In this document: positions 34,853-44,012 of the stretch, in pieces
How the letters are laid out: each line of letters starts with the position of its first letter
Numbering within the stretch: the first letter of the stretch is position 1
Origin: Exilispira sp.
Lineage (GTDB): Bacteria; Spirochaetota; JAAYUW01
Length of the DNA stretch: 50,467 bases
Reading direction: 5' to 3'
NCBI GenBank assembly: GCA_012517545.1
Contig: JAAYUW010000037.1
Location: forward strand, 1 to 50,467
The notes under the pieces: generated by a model
The model's input: the letters and a program-made list of their open reading frames with translations, nothing else
Database searches by the model: none
What the model was told of the DNA's origin: nothing
Translations under genes and position numbers: made by a program

Positions 34853-36238
34853 CTATTTCAAATCTTGAGATGAAAGGACTATAGTATCTATTGTTTTAAT
34901 CAAATCACTACTATCAAATGGTTTTACAAAAAATCTTTTAACCCCAAGTTTAAATGCTTCAAGTATGATCTCTTTTTTGCCAAAGGCTGAAATAACTATT
35001 ATTGGTACCGAGTTGCCATATTTGCTTTTTTTAATTTCTTTTATAAGAGTCAAGCCATCCATATCGGGCATCGCAATATCTGTCAGGATAACACTGTATT
35101 TTTTAAAACTAACTTTAAAAAGAGCTTTTTGTGCAGAGAGCTCTGAGTCAACTTCATAACCTTCAAGTTCTAAAATGTTAGATAGCATATCAAGTATGGT
35201 TCTATTATCATCTATAATTAAGATTAAGCCTTTAGATTTATCTGCAGATGTAACATTTCTTCTATCTTGATTTGAATGTTTTTGAAGATAATCAGCTTCC
35301 TTCTCTTTATCGCCATTTCTTTTATCAACATACCATGATGATCCTTCTTTTGCTTTGGCTACTTTTTTTACCTCTGCAGCAACTTTGCTAAGATCTGCGA
35401 TGGATTCATAAATGCGCGAGTTGTTGGTCACTATGGCTAAAGAAATAGATAAAAATTTAAACTGTTTTGTATTTCCTTCTCTGTCTTTTGAAATTATGAA
35501 ACCAGCTTTTTGATCCTCTTCATTGTAAAATTTTCTTATATTTTTATCAAATTCAGAAATTATATAAGTTGCAATAGGTTCGATAAATTCTGGCGTCGTG
35601 ATAAGTATAAAATCATCTCCTCCGATATGACCTAAAAAATCAAGAGATGTGTTTGATAAAGTTTTTAGAGCTAAGCTTAAAAGATTCGCTGTGTAAAGTA
35701 TGATTTCATCACCTTTGGAAAATCCATAAATATCGTTATAGGGCTTAAAGTTATCAAGATCAGCATAAATAACTGCAAATTTTGTACTTGCCTGGTTTTG
35801 TATAAGATTAAGAATTTTCCTGGAAATTGCCAGATTACCAGGTAAACCTGTTAAAGGATTATTATCTTTAGCAATAAACATTCTGTAAAAAAGTTTAATT
35901 CTGTTTGAAAAATATCTCAAATCAAAAGGTTTGAGAATAATCTCATCAACACCAAGATCTATATGTGTATTTAAATCATTAAGTTCATTTTCTTCAGTTA
36001 ACAAAAATACCGGTGAATGTTTAAGAAGTTCATCCTGTTTAATTGATTTGATGATATCATATGGAGAGATAATCGACAAAGATGAATCAACAAGTATAAG
36101 ATCAGGAATATACTTTTTTGTAATATCAATAATTGGTACTTTCCCCTCTGTCATAACAAATTCATATCCATCATTTATTAAAAACTTTCCCAGTACCTGT
36201 GTGAATTCATTTTTCTCGCCGAAATACAAAAGTTTCAT
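34853..36238 (-). CDS. REC - GGDDF - REC response regulator, putative diguanylate cyclase
   Basis: Three domains are seen in 461 residues. The first is a receiver (1-120) with acceptor Asp51 and Lys103. The second is a GGDEF-type domain (about 125-300) with NPLTGLPGN, YADLDNFKPYND and GGDDF at 206-210. The third is a receiver (about 337-460) with acceptor Asp387 in LTDIAMPDMDG and KPFD. GGDDF differs from GGDEF/GGEEF in the fourth position (Asp for Glu), which may keep activity. The RxxD inhibitory site upstream is absent (TSLD). A charged linker (300-335) separates the last receiver. It could supply the c-di-GMP sensed by the PilZ protein at 7360-8442. AAGGA precedes the ATG. Confidence 0.87.
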   Translation of the reverse strand: MKLLYFGEKNEFTQVLGKFLINDGYEFVMTEGKVPIIDITKKYIPDLILVDSSLSIISPYDIIKSIKQDELLKHSPVFLLTEENELNDLNTHIDLGVDEIILKPFDLRYFSNRIKLFYRMFIAKDNNPLTGLPGNLAISRKILNLIQNQASTKFAVIYADLDNFKPYNDIYGFSKGDEIILYTANLLSLALKTLSNTSLDFLGHIGGDDFILITTPEFIEPIATYIISEFDKNIRKFYNEEDQKAGFIISKDREGNTKQFKFLSISLAIVTNNSRIYESIADLSKVAAEVKKVAKAKEGSSWYVDKRNGDKEKEADYLQKHSNQDRRNVTSADKSKGLILIIDDNRTILDMLSNILELEGYEVDSELSAQKALFKVSFKKYSVILTDIAMPDMDGLTLIKEIKKSKYGNSVPIIVISAFGKKEIILEAFKLGVKRFFVKPFDSSDLIKTIDTIVLSSQDLK

Positions 36239-36544
36239 TAAAATTCCTTAAATTTTAAGTAAGAAATAATACATAAACCTTTTAAATATTTATATGTTTT
36301 TTTTTAACAATGTCAAATATTTAAAAAGTTAAATTAAATCAAAAATTAATTAATAGTATTCTTTATCTTCTAGTATGTTATAACGCAAGATATGTAACTG
36401 GAAAAATAAAAAAGTTTTTCATAGATTTAATATCTTTTGCTTAAATATTCAAAGAAGTTTATAGACTATAAAAAATACAACACCCCTTCAAATTTGAGGG
36501 GTGTTGTATAACTTGCTGCCAGAATAGTTTTATCAAAGTGCGCG
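36239..36544. other. Intergenic region holding the ssb terminator
   Basis: The 306 bases between ssb and the REC-GGDDF-REC gene (both minus) are AT-rich and contain one strong terminator (36470-36509). A promoter for the regulator must lie to the left of it, but I see no convincing pair of boxes. Confidence 0.55.
36470..36509 (-). terminator. Rho-independent terminator of ssb
   Basis: A perfect 12-base stem (ATACAACACCCC at 36475-36486 with GGGGTGTTGTAT at 36498-36509) encloses the palindrome TCAAATTTGA. On the minus strand it is followed by six T. It sits 36 bases after the ssb stop codon. Confidence 0.9.
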
Positions 36545-36997
36545 TCAGTTTTCTACACTGACAAGATTATCTTCTTCAACAAAAATCTGTTTTACCTTCT
36601 TTTTTTTACCATTATGGAAGTCTTCTTGAATAACATCTTCTGAAACTTTGTCTTCTTTTCTAACAAAAGGTTGAAAACTAACTCTTTCGATCTTATGAGC
36701 CTGGATGTAATTGAGACTTTTTCTTGTTGAATCGGCACTATTGTAAACAGAGTACTTCAAAGTTCCGTAAATGATGACCTGAGTTCCTTTTTTCAAAGTT
36801 TCAAAGCTCGTTGCAGCAAGTTTATCCCAGCACTTTACAAGAACAAAGGTAGGTATCTTCTGCCATCCATCGGGGTTCTTAATAAAACTATTTGAGGCTA
36901 AGCCAAACAAACAGTAACCTTTTCCATTTTTTGTTTCTTTAAAAAGAGGATCAGCGGTGAGTCTTCCACTAATAACAGTGATGTTAAGATCTTTCAT
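36545..36997 (-). CDS. ssb: Single-stranded DNA-binding protein, atypical tail
   Basis: The 150-residue protein carries an SSB OB-fold: NITVISGRLTADPLFKETK, YCLFGLASNSF, FVLVKCWDKLA and GTQVIIYGTLKY. SSB tetramers coat single-stranded DNA in replication and repair and usually recruit partners through a C-terminal acidic DDIPF-like tip. Here the C-terminus is short, has a KKKVK stretch and ends DNLVSVEN, with no such tip. This could therefore be an accessory SSB paralogue rather than the main one. AAGGAAGG precedes the ATG, and a strong terminator follows, so it is monocistronic. Confidence 0.85.
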   Translation of the reverse strand: MKDLNITVISGRLTADPLFKETKNGKGYCLFGLASNSFIKNPDGWQKIPTFVLVKCWDKLAATSFETLKKGTQVIIYGTLKYSVYNSADSTRKSLNYIQAHKIERVSFQPFVRKEDKVSEDVIQEDFHNGKKKKVKQIFVEEDNLVSVEN

Positions 36998-37193
36998 AAA
37001 ACCTTCCTTTTAATTTCATTTTTACTTCTCAATTATATAATAGTGGAAGAAATTACGGAAATTACAGAATTTTTTTATTTTATGATTTCTCTGCAAAATT
37101 ACCTTATAAATCCTTTACTATATACAAAGTTAAACTATTATTTAGTTGTAAATTCTCAATTATTTATTTTACAAAAAATAGTTAGGAGTAAAA

Positions 37194-37610
37194 ATGCAAG
37201 GTATTAAAATAGGAGAATTAAAAGTTGGTCAGACAGCTTCCTTTAGAAAGACAATATCTGAAACTGATGTTTATCTATTTGCTGGTATTACGGGAGATAC
37301 AAATCCGGCACATATCGACGAGATTCATGCAAAACAAACAAAATTTGGTAAAAGGATTGCTCATGGTTTGCTTGTTTCATCCTTTATTTCAACTGTTCTT
37401 GGAACTATGTTACCAGGCCCTGGAACTATTTATGTATCACAATCAGTCAATTTTAAGGCTCCTGTTTATATAGGAGATACAATAGAGGCAAGGGTCACAG
37501 TTAAAGAGTTAATTACTGAAAAAAATAGGGTTATTCTTACAACAGACATTTTAAATCAAAACAATGAAGTAGTCTTAACGGGGGAAGCAATTGTTTTAGC
37601 ACCAAAATAG
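37194..37610 (+). CDS. MaoC-like (R)-specific enoyl-CoA hydratase
   Basis: The 138-residue hot-dog-fold protein has the hydratase 2 motif: FAGITGDTNPAHID, giving the catalytic Asp and His, followed by RIAHGLLVSSFISTVLG and a second half with YVSQSVNFKAPVYIGDTIEA. Its length matches PhaJ-type enzymes that hydrate trans-2-enoyl-CoA to (R)-3-hydroxyacyl-CoA. Physiological use (butyrate-type metabolism, polyhydroxyalkanoate or lipid) is unclear as no partner gene is next to it. AGGAG lies before the ATG. Confidence 0.88.
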   Translation: MQGIKIGELKVGQTASFRKTISETDVYLFAGITGDTNPAHIDEIHAKQTKFGKRIAHGLLVSSFISTVLGTMLPGPGTIYVSQSVNFKAPVYIGDTIEARVTVKELITEKNRVILTTDILNQNNEVVLTGEAIVLAPK

Positions 37611-37961
37611 AATATTCAAAGAAATACAAAAATAATGGTAACCTTTTAAAGAATTAAGTTAATAAAACAGAAAATCTTTAACATTTATCAGATAATCTTT
37701 TTGCAATAGGTAAATAAATCAGGTTTGAGATATATTCTTCATGCTTAATGGGTATAAAGTTTGTTTTATACGGGAAAATAAAATTCTTGAATATAATTTA
37801 AAAGTGAATAATATATTATATTAAGAAATCCTTTGATGTATCAGAAAATTTAAGTTAAATAATATTAAAAGTTAAAAAGAACTATAAAACTATACATGGT
37901 TTATTATTTTTTCTAAACTCCAGAAATTTTTTTAAATAAATTTTTTTAAAGGAGTATGTAT
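37611..37961. other. Intergenic region upstream of fhs
   Basis: The 351 bases hold no gene. I looked for the ZTP riboswitch often found before folate genes and do not see its conserved core. A promoter-like pair lies at 37787-37814; the remaining sequence is A/T-rich. GGAG at 37951-37954 is the fhs ribosome site. Confidence 0.55.
37787..37814 (+). promoter_or_regulatory. Sigma-70-like promoter for fhs
   Basis: TTGAAT at 37787-37792, a 16-base spacer, then TAATAT at 37809-37814, about 148 bases before the start codon. In such AT-rich DNA chance matches are common. Confidence 0.35.
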
Positions 37962-39635
37962 ATGGCTCATCTAGCAGATATTGAAATCTCAAGAAACGCA
38001 AAACTGAAGAACATCAAAGAAGTTGCATCAAAAAATGGAATTCCTGATGATAATCTTGAACTTTATGGCAATTACAAAGCCAAGATCTCTTTTGATTATG
38101 TCTCAAGGATGATACAAAACCCAAAAGGAAAGCTTGTTCTTGTTTCAGCAATAACTCCAACTCCAGCTGGAGAGGGAAAAACCACTACATCAATTGGGCT
38201 TCATGATGGATTGAGAAAACTTGGTCATAATTCTTTTCTTGCCTTACGAGAGCCATCTCTTGGCCCTGTTTTTGGTGTAAAGGGAGGAGCTACTGGTGGT
38301 GGTTATTCGCAGGTTGTACCCATGGAGGATATCAATCTTCATTTTACGGGTGATATTTCAGCTATAGAAAAAGCACATAATCTTATAGCAGCAGCTGTTG
38401 ATAATGAAATAAATAAAGGTTCGATTAAGCTAGATTTACGAGCCATAAGATGGAGAAGATCTATGGATATGAATGATAGATCTTTGAGAAGTATAATAAT
38501 AGGGCTAGGTGGAGCTGTAAATGGTTACCCAAGAGAGACAGGGTTTGATATAACAGCATCAAGCGAAATTATGGCTATTCTCTGTCTGGCTGAAAATTAT
38601 AAAGAGCTTAAAGAAATGATTGGTAATATTTTAATAGGTTTTACTATAGATGGGCAACCAGTTTATTGCCGGGATTTGCAGGTTCATGGCGCTGCTGCTG
38701 CCCTTTTAAAAGATGCTATAAAGCCCAATCTTGTACAAACACTAGAAGGCAACCCAGTATTTATTCACGGAGGCCCATTTGCCAATATAGCTCAAGGAGC
38801 TAATTCTATTATTGCCACTAAACTTGCTATGAGTCTTGGGGATTATGCTATTACAGAAGCTGGTTTTGCATTTGAACTCGGTGCCGAAAAATTTTTTGAT
38901 CTTGTATGTCGTAAAGCAGGGTTTGAAGTTTCTACAGTTGTTCTTGTAGCAACAGCAAGAGCATTGAAATTTCATGGTGGAAAAAAGTTGAAACAAATAA
39001 ATGAAAATGACCCGGATGCTGTGGAAAGAGGATTTCCTAATCTTGAAAAACATATTGAAAATATAAGGTACTATGGAGTTCCTGCTGTCGTGGCAATAAA
39101 TCATTTTGATTCTGACCATCCTGAGGAACTTGAAAGACTTTTCAAATTACTTGAGCAAAAGAACATGCCTTATGCTTTGTGTAAAGGATGGGCTCAGGGC
39201 AGTGATGGAATGTTAGATTTAGCGAAATTAGTTGTTAAACTTTCAGAGCAGAAAGTTTCAAGTAGAGGTCCTTTATATAACCTTGATATGCCAGTTGAAG
39301 ATAAAATTTATAAAATCGCATCCACTATGTATGGGGCACAAGCTATAGATTTCACACCAAATGCAAAAAAAGACCTTGAGATGATCAAGAAATTTGGTTT
39401 TGATAAATTGCCCGTATGTATTGCAAAGACACAGAAATCTCTTTCAGATAATCCAGAATTGCTGGGGAGACCAAAAGATTTTCTTGTAACCGTGAGACAG
39501 ATTGAAGTTGCTTCAGGTGCAGGTTTTATTGTTCCAATAACCGGAGAGATAATGCGTATGCCAGGATTACCACAGGATGCTGCATATAAGAAAATAGATA
39601 TCGATGAAAATGGAAATATATATGGACTCTTTTAG
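37962..39635 (+). CDS. fhs: Formate-tetrahydrofolate ligase
   Basis: This enzyme makes 10-formyl-THF from formate, THF and ATP, for one-carbon metabolism or the methyl branch of the Wood-Ljungdahl pathway. Signatures: the P-loop TPTPAGEGKTTTSIGL, LREPSLGPVFGVKGGATGGG, VPMEDINLHFTGD, RAIRWRRSMDMNDRSLR and, near the end, EIMRMPGLPQDAAYKKIDID. The ATG at 37962 is seven bases from GGAG; the ATG at 37956 is only one base from it and is rejected. At 557 residues it is full length. No folD or metF gene is adjacent. Confidence 0.96.
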   Translation: MAHLADIEISRNAKLKNIKEVASKNGIPDDNLELYGNYKAKISFDYVSRMIQNPKGKLVLVSAITPTPAGEGKTTTSIGLHDGLRKLGHNSFLALREPSLGPVFGVKGGATGGGYSQVVPMEDINLHFTGDISAIEKAHNLIAAAVDNEINKGSIKLDLRAIRWRRSMDMNDRSLRSIIIGLGGAVNGYPRETGFDITASSEIMAILCLAENYKELKEMIGNILIGFTIDGQPVYCRDLQVHGAAAALLKDAIKPNLVQTLEGNPVFIHGGPFANIAQGANSIIATKLAMSLGDYAITEAGFAFELGAEKFFDLVCRKAGFEVSTVVLVATARALKFHGGKKLKQINENDPDAVERGFPNLEKHIENIRYYGVPAVVAINHFDSDHPEELERLFKLLEQKNMPYALCKGWAQGSDGMLDLAKLVVKLSEQKVSSRGPLYNLDMPVEDKIYKIASTMYGAQAIDFTPNAKKDLEMIKKFGFDKLPVCIAKTQKSLSDNPELLGRPKDFLVTVRQIEVASGAGFIVPITGEIMRMPGLPQDAAYKKIDIDENGNIYGLF

Positions 39636-39735
39636 CTTTATTTTAACTCAAAAATAATGGATAAGAGTTCATTTGATTGTTAAAATTGACCTTAACTTTT
39701 CAATATTATTAAATGCTATTTGTGGATGGTCATAA

Positions 39736-41454
39736 ATGAAGCAAAACAAAATTTCTTTAAAACGATTTTTATTTTTAAAGATCTGTTTACCTATTGTAAT
39801 AATAGTTTTTGTTATATTTTTAACTGTAACCGTCACTTCTACTATTTATGAATACAAAAGAAACATAATTTCAATAAAAAATGAAATAGAACTCATTGCA
39901 AATTTAACTGAAGATTTAAAAATATATAAAGTAATTGATGAAAATAAGTTTATCCAGCGGGATGCTTCTATAATGTTTAGAGATCCTTTTCGAGATTATG
40001 AAATAACATTGACAAAAAATGCTCCAGTAAGACTTGATAAGTATGATAATATTTTTATTTCGAATAGAGATGGAATAATAGATGAAGGAAAGTATCGAAT
40101 ATTTTTTTGTGAAAGCTATTTATCAAGAGTCTGTGTAATGGTTATCCCTAAATTTGTCCTATACCAATCAACTTTTAGAATCATTTCGATTTGTTTAATT
40201 GGTTTTGTATGCTTTTTACTGGCTATGATCTATTTTTTCTCAAAGCTAGAACAAAAAATTGTTGCATCGACAACAAGGCAATATATTCATATTAAAAATA
40301 TGCTGGAAGGTAAATATATAAAAAATGAAAAAATTGAAACAATAAGTGAGATGGATAGTATTCGGTATGGCCTTAATAATTTGCTTGTTATACTTAAAGA
40401 AAGAAGAGAGTTCTATAATTCACTTATTATATTTCAAAAAAAACTTTTAGATAAATTACCTGTGGGAATAGTTTTATTCAATGAAGAAGGCTTCTATGAA
40501 GATGCAAATACCATAGGATACAATATCATTACAAAGTTTTATGAGCAACAATTTCCAACTACAAAAAATGAAAAAGAAAAAGATGAAGAGAATAATCTCG
40601 ATCTTTATAGTTTAAAGATAGATTCGATGATTAAATCTTCTGGACTTAAGAAAGTTAATGAAGAACCGGTTAAAGTTGAACTACTCGAATTTAATTTCCC
40701 TTTTAATACATTAATTTGTGAAATATCAAATAAAAAAATTTTGATCTTCATACCTTCCGAGAATAGTTTAAATCCTGAGGCTGGAAGCGATTTTCCTAAA
40801 AACAGTATTACTAACTTTTTATCAAATTTTGCTCACGAGTTCAGATCTCCATTAAATTCAGTGCTTGGTTTTTCTCAGATTTTAATAGATGGAGTTGAGG
40901 GAAATGATCTTAAGGAAATACAAAATGATGCCCTGATTATAAATGATTCTGCACAAAAACTTATGAACTTTATTGATGATATAATATTTTTGAGCAGATT
41001 AAGTGATCTTCATATAGATTCGATATCAATAAAATTTAGCTTCAGCAGTTTTTTAATCTTAATTGATCACTATTTTAAAGGAATATTCAAAGATAAAGAT
41101 ACCGAACTTGTTATCAATACAAATATTACAGAAGATCAATTAAAAGTAGCTTACTTTGCTGATATAACAAATTTTAGGAGGATTATTATACTCATTTTTC
41201 TTTATCTTGTTAATATCTGCCCGGTTATTGAAAAAATAACCTTAAATCTTGAAAATCAGCAAAATTCATTCATTAATCTTTGTATAGAATATATATTCAG
41301 TTCCGGGAGATTCAATATTTCTTATGAAGGGCAACAATTTTTAAACAAGGCTATTCAAATATCAGAGAAATTAAATTTTAAATTTGAACAAATAAATAAA
41401 TCAGAAAAAGAAGGCAGATTTATTTTACAAATTCCTCTTAAGATTGAGGAATAA
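39736..41454 (+). CDS. Membrane histidine kinase-like protein with decayed ATPase domain
   Basis: Order of parts in 572 residues: transmembrane helix 1 (about 13-35), an external domain (40-145), helix 2 (about 147-168), a HAMP-like helix pair (170-225), a PAS-like domain (about 235-340), and a HisKA domain with FAHEFRSPLNSVLGFSQ and His367. The following region (about 440-572) occupies the place of HATPase_c but lacks the N-box Asn (there is FRRIIILIFLYLVNICP), any DxGxG box and any GLGL box. It may be unable to bind ATP and serve instead as a dimer partner or phosphotransfer module. It starts 100 bases after fhs and ends four bases before the convergent DUF5685 stop. Confidence 0.8.
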   Translation: MKQNKISLKRFLFLKICLPIVIIVFVIFLTVTVTSTIYEYKRNIISIKNEIELIANLTEDLKIYKVIDENKFIQRDASIMFRDPFRDYEITLTKNAPVRLDKYDNIFISNRDGIIDEGKYRIFFCESYLSRVCVMVIPKFVLYQSTFRIISICLIGFVCFLLAMIYFFSKLEQKIVASTTRQYIHIKNMLEGKYIKNEKIETISEMDSIRYGLNNLLVILKERREFYNSLIIFQKKLLDKLPVGIVLFNEEGFYEDANTIGYNIITKFYEQQFPTTKNEKEKDEENNLDLYSLKIDSMIKSSGLKKVNEEPVKVELLEFNFPFNTLICEISNKKILIFIPSENSLNPEAGSDFPKNSITNFLSNFAHEFRSPLNSVLGFSQILIDGVEGNDLKEIQNDALIINDSAQKLMNFIDDIIFLSRLSDLHIDSISIKFSFSSFLILIDHYFKGIFKDKDTELVINTNITEDQLKVAYFADITNFRRIIILIFLYLVNICPVIEKITLNLENQQNSFINLCIEYIFSSGRFNISYEGQQFLNKAIQISEKLNFKFEQINKSEKEGRFILQIPLKIEE

Positions 41455-41457
41455 AAT

Positions 41458-42402
41458 CTAACTTTTAATAAATCTTGAAGCGATATTATTTTTGTTTAAT
41501 GCTCTATCCAGTTGCAAAGGTATAAGATCTGAAAAATAGTGTTTTAATAGATGCTTAAATCTATAAACTCTTAAATTTTCAAGTTGTGAAATGCAGTAAT
41601 TTAAAGATAATGTGCTCATCTTTTCAATCTTATTAATAACATCTCTATTATCTTTAAGCTTAAAATCAACGAAATCCCTGGAATTCTTTTTTTGGAGATC
41701 TTTTTGAGATGCTGGCGTATCCATATAATTTAGTATAAGGTTATCTTTGTTTTTCTTTAAATCATTTTCAAAATCATCTATAGAATCAATAATATATAGC
41801 AATCTAATAGTTTGAGAAACTATCGAACTGACCTGTAGTTTTGCAGAGTATGGTAAAAGGTCCAGTGGAAGGATCGTCTCGAAAAGAGACTGAAGCTGAA
41901 GCATTTCATCTTCTAAATTAACAGAACTTTTGTTGCATTTGTTATTCAGTAAAAAAATTTTTTTAGTTTTAGAATTAAAAAAATCATTATTTTCAACAGA
42001 AAGATTTTTATTAATATATTTTATGGAGTTAAAGAAAAATTTGGAAATAAGATTTGAAATAAATGATTTTGGAAATTTAGAATCAATATAGTTATCATAA
42101 AATTTGAGAGATGTAAAAAGAAGAGTGAAATCTGTAAAATAATCCAATAACCCATTATCCTTTATTAAAAATCTATTTGACATAGTTGCGTAACAATAAA
42201 AAGGATAAACATGGAAAGTAAAATTGTTAAGGCATGATGCAAAAAGGGAATAAAAGAAGATAATGTCATTACTTAAAAATAATCGTGCAAGATTATTCTT
42301 TCTTTTTTTCAAATTTTGACAAAAGGCACAATAAGACGATGAAACAAATAACCTTTCATCAGGATATAATATACTACTAAGGGGATGAAGATAACCAATC
42401 AC
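41458..42402 (-). CDS. DUF5685-family protein with isoprenoid-synthase-like Asp motifs
   Basis: A GTG start follows GAGG by five bases. The 314-residue protein opens with the DUF5685 pattern: GYLHP near the start, then SSYCAFCQNLKKRKNNLARL with a C-x-x-C pair (Cys25, Cys28). The body is predicted mostly helical. KFYDNYID at 101-107 (Asp103 and Asp107) and DSIDDFENDLKKNKDN at 206-221 look like the two Asp-rich metal motifs of squalene/phytoene-synthase-type enzymes. This similarity is my inference from pattern, and the family function is unknown. The gene lies 104 bases after tldD in the same direction. Confidence 0.75.
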   Translation of the reverse strand: MIGYLHPLSSILYPDERLFVSSSYCAFCQNLKKRKNNLARLFLSNDIIFFYSLFASCLNNFTFHVYPFYCYATMSNRFLIKDNGLLDYFTDFTLLFTSLKFYDNYIDSKFPKSFISNLISKFFFNSIKYINKNLSVENNDFFNSKTKKIFLLNNKCNKSSVNLEDEMLQLQSLFETILPLDLLPYSAKLQVSSIVSQTIRLLYIIDSIDDFENDLKKNKDNLILNYMDTPASQKDLQKKNSRDFVDFKLKDNRDVINKIEKMSTLSLNYCISQLENLRVYRFKHLLKHYFSDLIPLQLDRALNKNNIASRFIKS

Positions 42403-42506
42403 CTGAACCTCGATAATAAAAATCCTTTATAAAAAAGTAAAATTGTCAAGCAGAAAAAGTGAGTGAATAGATGGATTATTCACTTTTTGTAAAACTTAAA
42501 AAAATA

Positions 42507-43955
42507 TTAATGCCTTACAATCCCTGTCATAACATTTTTAAATCTGGCGGGAGCTGCTCCATGAGTCATCATCATGACCTGTGCCGGTTGACCTTTTCCA
42601 CAGTTTATGACACCCCAGGGTTTCCAATATTCTTCACTGGCAATCATATCGCAACTCTGCCAGAAATTTGGTGTTATCCCTTGATAAGTAGGATTCTTGA
42701 CCATCTCAATCATCTTTCCATTTTTTATAAGATAACCTATCTGACAGGTAAACTGGAAATTTAGTCTCATCTGATCTATACTCCAGGTTTTAATACCATC
42801 AACATAAAGACCATCTTCTGTTGCAGCAATAATATCTTCAAACTTATCGTCTCCTGGAAGTAAAGAGAGGTTTATCATACGGATTATTGGTACTGAACTA
42901 AAATTATCCGCACGGCTACAACCTCTACTTCTATCTTCATTGATGGTATAAGCCAATTCTCGATTTGTTAAATAGTTCTGGTAAAGTCCATTCTTTACTA
43001 CAAAAAACCTTTGAGCTCTAACTCCATCATCGTCATATCCAAATGTTCCAAGTCCATTTGGTAAAGTGGAATCAGCAACTATGTTAACTTTATGAGAACC
43101 ATAATGAAGATTTCTATACTTATCTACTGTTATAAACGAACTACCAGCATAATTTTCTTCATAACCTAAGACTCTATCAAGTTCAGATGGATGACCACAG
43201 GATTCATGGATCTGCAGGGATAATTGTTCGCCACCAATTATCAGATCCCTTACCTTTGGCTCAGGTTCTTTTGCATTGAGAAGAGCTGCTGTTTCGGAAG
43301 CAACACGCTGTGCATTTTCTTTTAATTTGAGGGATTCAACAAGCTCCCAGCCCATCTGCATATATTGTCCTCCAAAGGACATTGGGTAGGATCTGGTTTG
43401 CACATCTTCGTTTCCAACTGCGGTTGCGCTATATCCTGCACCTGAAACGATAGTGGTCTGAAGTATTCTTGCATTTTCAGAACTTGCAAAATATTTATGT
43501 TCTCGTCTGAATTCCATATATCCTTCAGCAATTTTAACTGAAGGTTCATTTCTAAGTATTTCATCGATTTCTAAGAGGGTTTGAAGTTTATTGTCAAATG
43601 GGACTGTAAAAGGGTCAATAAGATATGTGGATGCCCATCTATCCTGAAAAGGTGGATCTTTTGAGAGTATTATAGGTTCCTTTCTAACTTTGCTTGAGGC
43701 TTTAGCTATCGAAACAGCTTTTCTTACGGTTTTTTCTATCTGGGAACTATCTAGATTTGAAGAAGAAGCGAATCCCCAACCGTTGTCACATATAACACGA
43801 ACACCAAAGCCTTCAATATTGTTTATTGAATAATTCTCCAGCTTTCCATTTTTTGTATAGAGAGATTCTATATCTCGAATAATTATTCTTATATCTGCAT
43901 ATGAAGCACCTAAAAGTTCTGCATAATTTAATACTTTATCACAAAAATCGAACAT
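42507..43955 (-). CDS. tldD: TldD-type metalloprotease subunit
   Basis: The 482-residue protein holds the TldD active-site helix LQIHESCGHPSELDRVLG, in which HExxxH ligands bind zinc. It has the long C-terminal beta region typical of the family (MTGIVRH at the end). With TldE it forms a heteromeric peptidase in which only TldD carries the metal. Known roles are degrading leader or unfolded peptides, including processing of microcin B17 and quinone-cofactor-type precursors. Strong GGAGG before the ATG; the TldE-like gene lies 57 bases upstream on the same strand. Confidence 0.9.
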   Translation of the reverse strand: MFDFCDKVLNYAELLGASYADIRIIIRDIESLYTKNGKLENYSINNIEGFGVRVICDNGWGFASSSNLDSSQIEKTVRKAVSIAKASSKVRKEPIILSKDPPFQDRWASTYLIDPFTVPFDNKLQTLLEIDEILRNEPSVKIAEGYMEFRREHKYFASSENARILQTTIVSGAGYSATAVGNEDVQTRSYPMSFGGQYMQMGWELVESLKLKENAQRVASETAALLNAKEPEPKVRDLIIGGEQLSLQIHESCGHPSELDRVLGYEENYAGSSFITVDKYRNLHYGSHKVNIVADSTLPNGLGTFGYDDDGVRAQRFFVVKNGLYQNYLTNRELAYTINEDRSRGCSRADNFSSVPIIRMINLSLLPGDDKFEDIIAATEDGLYVDGIKTWSIDQMRLNFQFTCQIGYLIKNGKMIEMVKNPTYQGITPNFWQSCDMIASEEYWKPWGVINCGKGQPAQVMMMTHGAAPARFKNVMTGIVRH

Positions 43956-44012
43956 ATTGCCTCCTATATCAAAATAAATAATATTTAATTATTAAAAAGA
44001 AATATTATAAAG

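Noticed and set aside
37611-37961. Possible ZTP or other folate-linked riboswitch before fhs
   Set aside because: No conserved riboswitch core or stable paired elements are visible; the region is mostly A/T.
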